A stretch of DNA of 64,000 nucleotides from Streptomyces odontomachi (lineage in GTDB: Bacteria; Actinomycetota; Actinomycetes; Streptomycetales; Streptomycetaceae), in contig NZ_JAMJWG010000029.1 in NCBI RefSeq assembly GCF_024435355.1, positions 50,835 to 114,834 of the forward strand. Direction: 5' to 3'. How positions within the stretch are numbered: position 1 is the first letter of the stretch; every line of letters begins with the position of its first letter. The position numbers were made by a program, and so were the translations under genes. Positions 44,695 through 52,666 of the stretch are shown piece by piece. A model generated the notes under the pieces. It worked only from the letters and a program-made list of their open reading frames with translations, ran no database searches and had not been told where the DNA came from.

Positions 44695-44711
44695 ATCGTA
44701 ACGCGCGTAGA
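44695..44711 (-). promoter_or_regulatory. TCTACGCGCGT-TACGAT promoter element (copy 4)
   Basis: The minus-strand site reads TCTACGCGCGTTACGAT, where TACGAT fits a -10. GTCAAC lies 16 bases further upstream as a possible -35. The 11-mer matches the other three copies. Confidence 0.55.
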
Positions 44712-44880
44712 ATCCAGTTGACGCCGGTCTTTCCAACCCGTTACCGGATCGACGCGAAGCGCCCCGCGGCGGGGCCGGAAACGGCACGCGCGACCACCCA
44801 CCGGACGGTGGCCGCGCCGGCAGTCACCCGCTCCCCCGCAGGGCACGCGTCATGGCTGAAAACCATGGCCTCGGGCATGA

Positions 44881-46206
44881 CTAGAACCGTTCGGCGTCGA
44901 GGAGTGCCGCTGCGGTGAACATCTCCACGCCGACCGTGATCGCGTACTCGTCGGCGTCGAAGTCGCCTTGGTGGAGGTCGCGGACGCCGCGGTCTCCGGG
45001 GGTGCGGACGCCGAGCCGGGCCATGGCGCCCGGGACCCGCTCCAGGTACCAGGAGAAGTCCTCGCCGCCCAGGCTCTGCGGGGTGTCCTCGATGGCTCTC
45101 GTGCCGCGCCGGGTGGCCATGGCGTCGTGCAGCAGCTCGGTGATGAGCGGGTCGTTGACGACCGGCGGGACGCCGCGGACGTAGTTGATCTCCGACTTGG
45201 CCCGGTAGAGGTTCGCGATCTCGTCGATGGCGGCGTGCACCAGGTCGGGAGCCTGCCGCCATGAGTCGAGGTCGAGGCAGCGGACCGTGCCGGACAGCTC
45301 GGCGTGCTGCGGGACCACGTTGCAGGCGTGTCCCGACTCGATGCGACCCCAGGTGACCGCCAGCCCCGAACGTGCGTCGACCCGGCGGGCGACCAGCGCG
45401 GGCACGTCGGTGGCGACGCGGGCGGCGGCGGTGACGAGGTCGGTGGTCAGGTGCGGGCGTGCGGTGTGCCCGCCCGGGCCGTCCAGGGAGATCTCCAGGC
45501 GGTCGCAGGCCGAGGTGATCGGCCCGTGCCGCAGCCCGATGCGGCCGGCGTCGACCTTCGGGTCGCAGTGCACCGCGATGATCCGGCCGACGCCGTCCAG
45601 CGCGCCGGCCTCGATCGCGTCGGGCGCACCGCCCGGCAGCACCTCTTCGGCGGGCTGGAAGAGCAGCCGCACCGGGTGCGGCAGTGCGCCCCGCCGGTGC
45701 AGGTCGGCGAGGACCAGGCCGGCGCCGAGGACGACGGTGGTGTGCACGTCGTGGCCGCAGGCGTGGGCGCGGTCCGGAACGGTGGACCGGTAGACACAGC
45801 CGATCTTGGTGTCCGGGATGGGCAGGGCGTCGATGTCCGCCCGCAGGGCCAGCATGCCGCGGGTGCGCGGTGCGGCGTCGCCGGTGCCGTGCACCGCGTC
45901 GTCGTCCTCGGCGTCACGTCCGATGTCACAGATGAGCCCGGTGCCCGTGTTCAACACCCGGGGGTGCAGACCGGCCAGTTCGAGCCGGGACTTGAGGGCC
46001 GCCGTGGTGCGAAACTCCTGGTTCCCGAGCTCGGGGTGCATGTGCAGATCGCGCCGAAAGGCGACGAGCTCGGAACGGAGCTCCTCGGGCAGCGTGCCGG
46101 GCAGCGCAGCGCCGGACGACAGGCCCGGCGGCACGGCTTCCCCTGGCAGATCGACCGGGGACTCGGAGGACGTCAACTGGTTCACCCTTTGAAGGGTAGG
46201 CCCCAT
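44881..46206 (-). CDS. M20 family amidohydrolase
   Basis: The 441-residue product has M20D features: FRRDLHMHPELGNQEFRT, LALRADIDALPIPD, HACGHDVHTTVVLGAG (metal-binding Cys/His/Asp), LFQPAEEVLPGGA (catalytic Glu pair) and ISLDGPGGHTARP. SLGGEDFSWYLERVPGAMARLG is the C-terminal metal His/Glu region. Relatives hydrolyse N-acyl amino acids, hippurate or indoleacetyl-amino acids. ATG 46206 has GAGAGGTGG upstream; GTG 46185 is also possible. It runs on the same strand as the lipoprotein gene but is separated by 242 bp, so it is probably independent. Confidence 0.88.
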   Translation of the reverse strand: MGPTLQRVNQLTSSESPVDLPGEAVPPGLSSGAALPGTLPEELRSELVAFRRDLHMHPELGNQEFRTTAALKSRLELAGLHPRVLNTGTGLICDIGRDAEDDDAVHGTGDAAPRTRGMLALRADIDALPIPDTKIGCVYRSTVPDRAHACGHDVHTTVVLGAGLVLADLHRRGALPHPVRLLFQPAEEVLPGGAPDAIEAGALDGVGRIIAVHCDPKVDAGRIGLRHGPITSACDRLEISLDGPGGHTARPHLTTDLVTAAARVATDVPALVARRVDARSGLAVTWGRIESGHACNVVPQHAELSGTVRCLDLDSWRQAPDLVHAAIDEIANLYRAKSEINYVRGVPPVVNDPLITELLHDAMATRRGTRAIEDTPQSLGGEDFSWYLERVPGAMARLGVRTPGDRGVRDLHQGDFDADEYAITVGVEMFTAAALLDAERF

Positions 46207-46855
46207 CGGGGCGCCGCCACCTCTCGATCACCATAATTTCGGCCAGACAGCCGAGAAAAAGGCTGCGTCCCATGCATGGGACCGAATCAGATCGGGTATA
46301 CCAGCCCTTTCTTTCGCGTTTCCTTCGGCTTGCTTCGTTTTCCTCGGCTTGCTTCGTTTCCTTCGGCTTGCTTCGCCTTCCTTCGCTTCGGTCGGCTTGT
46401 CTCCCTTATCTCCCTTGTCTCCCACGGCTCCCATGACTCCCATGTCCTTCTCGCCGTCGTTCGCCTGGGGCTCGGTAGGGCTCGGCTGGCTGCACGGGGC
46501 GACGGGAGTGGTTCACGGGAGTGGTTCGACCGAGTCCGCTTGTGCCGTGACGGTGACCGATGGCGCGGTGACGGTGTCCGATAGCGCTGGATCGCTAGCC
46601 TCTGCGGAAGAGCTGGATCGCCGACCTCTCCGCCCTGGTGGGCGCGCCTGCGCGCGGCGGCACATGACCCGCCGGTGGCCGCGGGGTGTGGGTGCGGTGG
46701 GACTTGGGGATGAGGTGCGGCATGATCCTAGGGCCCGTACCAGAGTTGGCCTCACTAGCCGGGCGTCAAGGCCGTAACGTGGCAGCGGTCGCGCGAGGCC
46801 GGTCGGCGCAGGAGTCGTTCGGGTCGTCTAGATCGTGGGTGATGGGGAGATCCGC
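46207..46855. other. 649-bp gap with palindrome and tandem repeats
   Basis: It holds a 16-bp perfect palindrome GTCCCATGCATGGGAC (46267-46282) and three 19-bp repeats of tccttcggcttgcttcgtt (46321-46377, period 19). A 71-codon Lys-rich minus-strand frame (46228-46443) covers the repeats; see findings. The right half (46450-46855) shows a ctggatcgc direct repeat and otherwise nothing recognisable. Confidence 0.6.
46228..46443 (-). CDS. possible small basic protein encoded by tandem repeats
   Basis: A 71-codon frame gives GDKGDKGDKPTEAKEGE, a Lys/Arg-rich repeat from the 19-bp units, then a hydrophobic-aromatic end (IRSHAWDAAFFSAVWPKLW). It stops 21 bp before the M20 start, so it could be a leader peptide. 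Several ATGs open it with GGAG-like sequence nearby. No family is recognised and it may be chance; low confidence. Confidence 0.25.
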   Translation of the reverse strand: MGVMGAVGDKGDKGDKPTEAKEGEASRRKRSKPRKTKQAEGNAKERAGIPDLIRSHAWDAAFFSAVWPKLW

Positions 46856-49576
46856 ATGGGGCAGGGAACTGACGGGCAGCGCGATGCGCTTGCGGCGCTC
46901 GGCGACAGCCGCGGCGCCACGGCCGCAGTGCCGAGCGCGCCGCTCTCCCTGGGAACGTTCGACACGGACGGCGACAGAAGCACCACGGCGCTGAAGAGGG
47001 ACACGGTGACCGACGGGATCAAGCGCACGGTACCGGTGGGGATCTTCACCTTCGACGACGAGCCGACGGACCGGGACGGCCGGCCCGCGGTCGGTGCCGG
47101 CGGCACGAGCGGCGCCGCAGGCGGGGCGCCCGCGGACCCGGTCGACGGCGACGGCGACGGCGACAGTGCGTCGTCCGGCGGTACGCCGTCCGGGGGGTCC
47201 GGGGAAGCGGCGGGGGACGCTTCTGGTGCGGGTGGGCCCGTCGCTCGGGACGGTGCCGATGGTGCCGCTGGGTCCTCACCTGCCGGCGGCTCCGCTGCGG
47301 GCGGTTCCTCTCATGAGGACGCGACGGGGGCCGATGAGGCCCCGGCGACGGCGGCTCCCGAGTCCCGGGACGACGACGACAACACCAACGGCGACGACGC
47401 CGGCGCACCGTCCGCCGATGCCCCGTCGCCCGCCGAGTCCTCCGCCGACCTGCTGGGAGACCCTCCCACGACGAGGCTGAAGCCCGGCACCGTTGACCGG
47501 TCCAACCGGCTGGACCAGCCGACCGCCCAGTTCATCACGGGCCACGGCGCGCTGGCGTCCCCGACCCCCGCCCCGGACGTGCCGGACGCGGCCCAGGCGG
47601 AGGCAACGGCCCAGGAGGATGCCGGGGCCGAGGTCGACACCGTGGGCCAGGACGACACCTCGTCCGCGGACGACGCCGGGTCCCCGGACGCCGGATCCCC
47701 AGTCGACGACTCGTCCCAGGAAGAGGACGCCGGCTCCCCCGCCGACGACCTGGCCTCGCCCCGGGACGACGAGCCCGGGCCGCAGCCCGCCGACCGCACG
47801 GATACGGAATCGGGTCCGGACGCGGAGCACGGCTCCCCCGCCGACTCCGCCCCGGTCAAGGAGCCCAGCCCCGCCGATACGGAGAACCGCTCGGGTTCGG
47901 ACGGTGAGAGCCACCCGGACACGGAGCCCCACCCGGGCACGGAGCCCCACCCGAGCACCGAGACCCACCCCGCCGAGAAAGCCGATCCCGACGCGGAAGC
48001 CGGTCCCGGCGGCGAATCCGGTCCCGGCGCGGAAGCCGACCCCGACGGCGAATCCGGTCCCGACGCGGAAGCCGGTCCCGGCAGCGCATCCCGTTCCGAC
48101 ACGGAAGCCGACCCGCACAAGGGGCCCGACGCGGACGACGAGTCCGCTGTCGGATCGGCTCTGATGGTCTACGACCCCGAGGCCGTGGTCACGACGCCCA
48201 CGTTGCGTATCCCCATGCGCCTCTTGAAGCCGACGTCCGACACCGCCGAGGATCCCGCGGCCGACGTGCAGGCCGCTGTCCCCGCGGCGCCGATCGACGC
48301 CACCGCCGCCCCGGCCGCCCCGGCCGACGCCCCCGTGCCGCCGGCCGGTGCCGCTGCCGCCGCGTCCCCGGTCATGCCGCCCCAGCCCGCCGGAGCCGGC
48401 GGGCCCGTGGCCGGGCCGGAGACCGCCGCTCCGGGTGCCGTGCCCATGCCCGGTGCCGTGCCCATGCCCGGTGCCGGGGCCCCGCCCGAGCCGGTGCCCG
48501 GCGCGGCCGGCCCCATGCCCGGTGCACCCGGCGCCGCCGGTGGCGTTCCCGTCCCGACGCAGGCCGCCTCCCCGGTGCCGACGAGCCCGGTGCAGCAGCC
48601 GGACGTGCCGCAGGGGACCGTTCCCACGCAGTCGGGGTACGGGTACGTGGCGCTGCCGACGCCGGAGCCGATTCCGACCATCGACCCGCGGCTCTCCATC
48701 GCGCTGGGGAAGCCGCAGCACGGCGACTCCGTGAAGCGACGCACGGGGCACTCGCTGCGCCGGACGGTGCGGGGCGTGCAGGAGCAGGAGCAGGAGACCC
48801 GGCGCAGGCTGGACGTGGCGCTGCCGGTGCAGACCGGGCGGGTGATCGCGGTGACGTCCATCCGCGGTGGCGTCGGCAAGACGACGGTGGCGACGCTGAT
48901 GAGCAAGGCGTTCAACCGTTACCGGCACGACCCGGTGCTGACCCTGGAGGCGGACGCCGCGCTGGGCACGCTCGCGGTGCGGATGGGGGCGGAGTCGGTG
49001 CGGTGGTCCTGCATGGACCTGGCCCAGATCCTCCACCCGGAGATGCGGCTGACCGACATCACCGGCTACATGGTGCAGGTCAACGACGGCGGCTGGCTGC
49101 TGCCGGCCAGCCAGGGACGGGTCGGCGCGCCGCTCGACGTGCAGACGTACTTCCGGGTGGTGGCCATGCTGCGGCGCTACTTCGCGGTGACGGTGGTGGA
49201 CTGCGAGACGCTGCCGGGGGACGTGGCGCGCACCGCCATGGACACCTCGCACGCGCGGGTCGTGGTCGCCCCGATGACGGCGGAGGGAGTGGACAGCACG
49301 CGGGTGGTGCTCGACTGGCTCGCCCACCTCCCGCACTCCGCGCTGGCCAGCACCGTGGTGGCGCTGACCGCGCACTCCCCCGACGTCACCCTGGACACGA
49401 GGACGGCCGAGGAGCATCTGCGGGAGACCGGGGTCGCGGTCGTCACCTTCCCGTACGACCGGCATCTGGCGCAGGGCGGTCCGATCCACGCCCCGAAGCT
49501 GTCGCACACGACGCGTGACGCGGCGGTGGTGCTGGCCGCGGAGATGGTGAAGCGCTCGATGGCGACCCCGCACTGA
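46856..49576 (+). CDS. large ParA/MinD-like ATPase with long disordered N-terminal region
   Basis: ATG 46856 follows GGGGAG by seven bases. Of 906 residues, the first 640 or so are disordered: acidic Ser/Asp/Pro/Ala repeats, then EAGPGGESGPGAEADPDGES units of about 10 residues, then Pro/Ala/Gly-rich sequence. A conserved TTRLKPGTVDRSNRLDQPTAQF peptide (near residue 205) stands out. The C-terminal 260 residues are a MinD/ParA fold with VTSIRGGVGKTTVATLMSKA (Walker A), LEADAALGTLAVRMG and VVDCETLPGD. It resembles actinobacterial secretion- or septum-associated ATPases such as SCO5717, from memory. Confidence 0.85.
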   Translation: MGQGTDGQRDALAALGDSRGATAAVPSAPLSLGTFDTDGDRSTTALKRDTVTDGIKRTVPVGIFTFDDEPTDRDGRPAVGAGGTSGAAGGAPADPVDGDGDGDSASSGGTPSGGSGEAAGDASGAGGPVARDGADGAAGSSPAGGSAAGGSSHEDATGADEAPATAAPESRDDDDNTNGDDAGAPSADAPSPAESSADLLGDPPTTRLKPGTVDRSNRLDQPTAQFITGHGALASPTPAPDVPDAAQAEATAQEDAGAEVDTVGQDDTSSADDAGSPDAGSPVDDSSQEEDAGSPADDLASPRDDEPGPQPADRTDTESGPDAEHGSPADSAPVKEPSPADTENRSGSDGESHPDTEPHPGTEPHPSTETHPAEKADPDAEAGPGGESGPGAEADPDGESGPDAEAGPGSASRSDTEADPHKGPDADDESAVGSALMVYDPEAVVTTPTLRIPMRLLKPTSDTAEDPAADVQAAVPAAPIDATAAPAAPADAPVPPAGAAAAASPVMPPQPAGAGGPVAGPETAAPGAVPMPGAVPMPGAGAPPEPVPGAAGPMPGAPGAAGGVPVPTQAASPVPTSPVQQPDVPQGTVPTQSGYGYVALPTPEPIPTIDPRLSIALGKPQHGDSVKRRTGHSLRRTVRGVQEQEQETRRRLDVALPVQTGRVIAVTSIRGGVGKTTVATLMSKAFNRYRHDPVLTLEADAALGTLAVRMGAESVRWSCMDLAQILHPEMRLTDITGYMVQVNDGGWLLPASQGRVGAPLDVQTYFRVVAMLRRYFAVTVVDCETLPGDVARTAMDTSHARVVVAPMTAEGVDSTRVVLDWLAHLPHSALASTVVALTAHSPDVTLDTRTAEEHLRETGVAVVTFPYDRHLAQGGPIHAPKLSHTTRDAAVVLAAEMVKRSMATPH

Positions 49577-49663
49577 GCCCTCCCCGGCGAGGGAGACCGA
49601 TCGGAGCCGGCCGGGCAGGCCGTGCGAGCGGCCGGGCAGGCCGTGCCGAGCCGTCGGGCCGGC

Positions 49664-50101
49664 TCAGAACGCGTACTTGTCGCGCATGTGCTGGAAGAGG
49701 TGCCAGCCCGCGACGTCGTCGCGCCCGCTCAGGAGACCGCCCTGCGTGGTGTCGTAGACCCGGCAGTCGAGCGCTTCGGCGAGCCGGAAGATCGGCTCCA
49801 TGACGTCGTCACCGCTGCCGCGCACCAGGAGGCCGAGGGTGCGGACCGGGTCGTCCGGGCTGGCGAGGGGCAGCTCTATCGACCAGGTGGGGCCCTCGAG
49901 GACCCACCAGGTCGGATCGGACCGATCCAGCTCCGGCAGCACCCTGTGCACCGTGTCCAGCACCTGGCTGCGCGGGCCGAGAGCCGGCCCTTCCGCACCG
50001 TCGTCCCGCTCGTCCAGTTCGTCCGGCTCGTTCAGTGCGTCCAGTTCGTCCAGGGCTGTGACACCCTCCGGCAGGCGCATCAGCGCCACGTCCCAACTCA
50101 T
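49664..50101 (-). CDS. hypothetical protein, 145 residues
   Basis: I do not recognise the family. The product is acidic, opens (M)SWDVALMRLPEGV, and has an ELDELDALNEPDELDE repeat at residues 17-32. A conserved-looking core follows: GPTWSIELPLASPDDPVRTLGLLVRGSGDDVMEPIFRLAEAL (in two parts), then RVYDTTQGGLL and the end FQHMRDKYAF. It resembles small soluble proteins often encoded singly in Streptomyces. No ribosome site precedes ATG 50101. It runs on the same strand as, and just after, the polysialyltransferase-like gene, but a role in that locus is not indicated. Confidence 0.7.
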   Translation of the reverse strand: MSWDVALMRLPEGVTALDELDALNEPDELDERDDGAEGPALGPRSQVLDTVHRVLPELDRSDPTWWVLEGPTWSIELPLASPDDPVRTLGLLVRGSGDDVMEPIFRLAEALDCRVYDTTQGGLLSGRDDVAGWHLFQHMRDKYAF

Positions 50102-50160
50102 GCGTCTTTACATATCACTTGGCTTTACGTGGCACTCTGCCCGGCCGCCCGCGGCGAGGG

Positions 50161-51663
50161 TCACGCCGGTGTCGGGCGCCCCCCGCTCACCGTCCGTCCG
50201 TCGTGCCCCGGTTGGGCGGGGAGTTCGGGGCGGGCGTCCGCGGGGGTGGCCGGATCGGCTCCCACCCGGTGGACGTCGCGTGCCGTGCCGGTGACGTCGG
50301 CCAGGAAGCCCTCGGCGCGCGGGGAGGCGTGCTCGGTGAGCCACGCGGGGTCGATGTCGCAGACCGCGACCTGCACTCCGGTGCCGGTGAGGGCCAGCGG
50401 GAGGGTGTGCACGACCGTGGAGGGGAAGCTCAGGACCGTGCTGCCGATGGGGCCGCGCCGGGCGATGAGCTCCAGCGGCAGATCGGGCCGGACGATCTCC
50501 AGGCCGCTCTCGGTGGCGAGGCGGTGGAGCTTGTCGGGGTGCTCGCGGCGGTGTGCGAAGTAGCGGGTGGCGCCGTACGCCCGGGCCAGGTCGCGTACCG
50601 CTGCCAGGTAGCGTTCCAGGTCGACGACGCCGGTTTCGACGAGTGAGGTGCCCACCAGGTCGGCGCCGGCGGCGACGCGTGGCGGGCCGAAGCGGGCGCG
50701 GGTCCAGGCGAAGTCGTTGCGGGTGAGGCGCACCCCTTCGGGGGCGTCCGCGACGGGCATCGCGGAGAAGACCTCGACGCTCCGGCGGCGACCGGGCGTC
50801 AGGCGGCGCCGGGCGGACGCGGAGACCGGCGCGAAGACCAGCTCGCGCGGTCCTGGCCGGCCGCCGCTGCGGTGCCACCGCACCAGGCGTTCGCCGCGGG
50901 CGAGTTGCGCGACGAACTCCATGGTGGCCGTGCCGTCGTCGACGACGACGAGGTCACGGGCCCGGGTGATGGTCAGCAGGAGTTGGACGTACCGGGAGAA
51001 CGGGTCGCCGACGACGATCCGTCGCGCGGCGCGCAGCAGCGGCGCGAGCCCGCGCACGGTGCTCAGTGGCGCGGTGGCGGCGCCGCGCGCCTCCTCCCAG
51101 CGGATCTGGTGGCCCTCGTCGCGTGCCAGTTCCGTCATGCGGCGCAACTGGCCGCGGGTCATCGGGTCGGTGGGGGCCAGCACGACGACGGTGACGGTTC
51201 CGCTGTCGGCCGGCGGCGTGCCCGCCGCGGCACCGGCGTCCGGTGCGCCCCCCGGCGTCGCGCCGGGCGCCGCGCCGTCCCCCGTGGCGCCGGGCGACCG
51301 GGCGTCCCCCGCACCCTCCGACGCCCCGTCACCCCGCGCCCCCGGCACCCGCACCGGCACGTCCCGGGTTCGGGTCCCCGGGCCCCCGGGCGCCGGCACC
51401 GTGTCCGACGGTCCGGTGGCCACGGCGGCCGCACCCGCACCGTCGCGTGCCGCGCACGCTCCGGCGGCCACCCCCGCCGCGCCGTCCCGGGCGTCCTGCG
51501 CCGGGGCACCCGGAGGCGTGCGGGCGCTGCGGTGCGCCCACTCCAGCACGTTGAGGAGCTGGACGGGGCTCTCGACGAAGGCGAGGGTCTCGGTGGGCGC
51601 TCCGAGGGCCGCGGTGAGGGGGGTGGCGATGGTCGGGCCCGGCCGACCGGTGCGGGGGCTCAT
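50161..51663 (-). CDS. polysialyltransferase-like glycosyltransferase with disordered insert
   Basis: This 500-residue protein starts at ATG 51663, 29 bp after the NeuB stop and without a ribosome site, so translation may be coupled. It fits the bacterial polysialyltransferase (POLYST, GT52/GT-B type) group: LAFVESPVQLLNVLEWAHRS at the N-terminus, DLVVVDDGTATMEF (acidic-acidic-Gly motif), FAHRREHPDKLHRL (HP-like) and GSTVLSFPSTVVHTLPLAL (SS/ST motif). Residues about 50-155 are an Ala/Gly/Pro-rich insert absent from the fold. It would transfer CMP-activated nonulosonate to a growing polymer. Confidence 0.82.
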   Translation of the reverse strand: MSPRTGRPGPTIATPLTAALGAPTETLAFVESPVQLLNVLEWAHRSARTPPGAPAQDARDGAAGVAAGACAARDGAGAAAVATGPSDTVPAPGGPGTRTRDVPVRVPGARGDGASEGAGDARSPGATGDGAAPGATPGGAPDAGAAAGTPPADSGTVTVVVLAPTDPMTRGQLRRMTELARDEGHQIRWEEARGAATAPLSTVRGLAPLLRAARRIVVGDPFSRYVQLLLTITRARDLVVVDDGTATMEFVAQLARGERLVRWHRSGGRPGPRELVFAPVSASARRRLTPGRRRSVEVFSAMPVADAPEGVRLTRNDFAWTRARFGPPRVAAGADLVGTSLVETGVVDLERYLAAVRDLARAYGATRYFAHRREHPDKLHRLATESGLEIVRPDLPLELIARRGPIGSTVLSFPSTVVHTLPLALTGTGVQVAVCDIDPAWLTEHASPRAEGFLADVTGTARDVHRVGADPATPADARPELPAQPGHDGRTVSGGRPTPA

Positions 51664-51692
51664 GGTGAGGGGGTCGTCTTCTCGCCGGCGGG

Positions 51693-52652
51693 TCAGACGG
51701 CCGCCGGCTCGCGCTCGGCGTCCAGGGCCGCCCCCTCCTCGGCCTGCGCGACGACGCCCTTGACGCGGCGCAGCTTCTTCATTGGCGCGAGTTCCGATTC
51801 GTAGACCTTCTTGACGCCGTCGCCGAGCGAGGCCTCGATGGTGCGGATGTCGCGTACCAGGCGCGTGAGGCCCTGCGGCTCCACGGAAGCGGCCTGGTCG
51901 GAGCCCCACATGGCCCGGTCGAGGGTGATGTGCCGCTCGACGAAGGCGGCGCCCAGCGCCACCGCGGCCAGCGTCGTCTGCAAACCGGTCTCGTGCCCCG
52001 AGTAGCCGATCGGGACGTTCGGGTACTCGGCCTGGAGGGTGTTGATCACCCGGAGGTTGAGCTCCTCGGCCTGCGCCGGGTACGTCGACGTGGCGTGGCA
52101 CATCAGGATGTTGTCCGAGCCGAGCACCTCGACCGCGTGGCGGATCTGCTTCGGCGTCGACATGCCGGTGGAGAGGATGACCGTACGGCCGGTGGCGCGC
52201 AGGGCGCGCAGCAGCTCGTCGTCGGTGAGCGAGGCGGAGGCCACCTTGTGGGCGGGCACGTCGAACTTCTCCAGGAAGGCGACGGCCTCCGTGTCCCACG
52301 GGGAGGCGAACCAGGCGATGCCCCGCTCCTTGCAGTGCTCGTCGATGGCGCGGTACTCGTCCTCGCCGAACTCGACGCGGTGCCGGTAGTCGATGTACGT
52401 CATCCGGCCCCAGGGGGTGTCGCGCTCGACGTCCCACTGGTCACGCGGGGTGCAGATCTCCGGGGTGCGCTTCTGGAACTTCACCGCGTCGCAGCCGGCT
52501 TCGGCGGCGGCGTCGATCAGCTTGATGGCGTTGTCCAGCTCCCCGTTGTGGTTGATGCCGATCTCGCCGGTGACGTAGACGGGGTGGCCGGGGCCCGCGG
52601 TCTTGGCGCCGAGGGTGCGTAGCCGGGGGTGCCGGGGGGTGTTGGTGCTCAT
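51693..52652 (-). CDS. neuB: NeuB-type nonulosonic acid synthase
   Basis: NeuB-type enzymes condense phosphoenolpyruvate with a mannose derivative to give a nine-carbon sugar acid. The 319-residue barrel has GEIGINHNGELDNAIKLIDAA, CDAVKFQKRTPEICTP, KVASASLTDDELLRAL, VILSTGMSTPKQI, CHATSTYPAQAEELNL, IGYSGHETGLQTTLAAVALGA and VERHITLDRAMWGSDQAAS, all conserved. The usual C-terminal SAF (antifreeze-like) domain of about 60 residues is absent; the protein ends KKLRRVKGVVAQAEEGAAL. It lies 14 bp after the cytidylyltransferase gene. Confidence 0.93.
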   Translation of the reverse strand: MSTNTPRHPRLRTLGAKTAGPGHPVYVTGEIGINHNGELDNAIKLIDAAAEAGCDAVKFQKRTPEICTPRDQWDVERDTPWGRMTYIDYRHRVEFGEDEYRAIDEHCKERGIAWFASPWDTEAVAFLEKFDVPAHKVASASLTDDELLRALRATGRTVILSTGMSTPKQIRHAVEVLGSDNILMCHATSTYPAQAEELNLRVINTLQAEYPNVPIGYSGHETGLQTTLAAVALGAAFVERHITLDRAMWGSDQAASVEPQGLTRLVRDIRTIEASLGDGVKKVYESELAPMKKLRRVKGVVAQAEEGAALDAEREPAAV

Positions 52653-52666
52653 GACGGCAACTGTCC

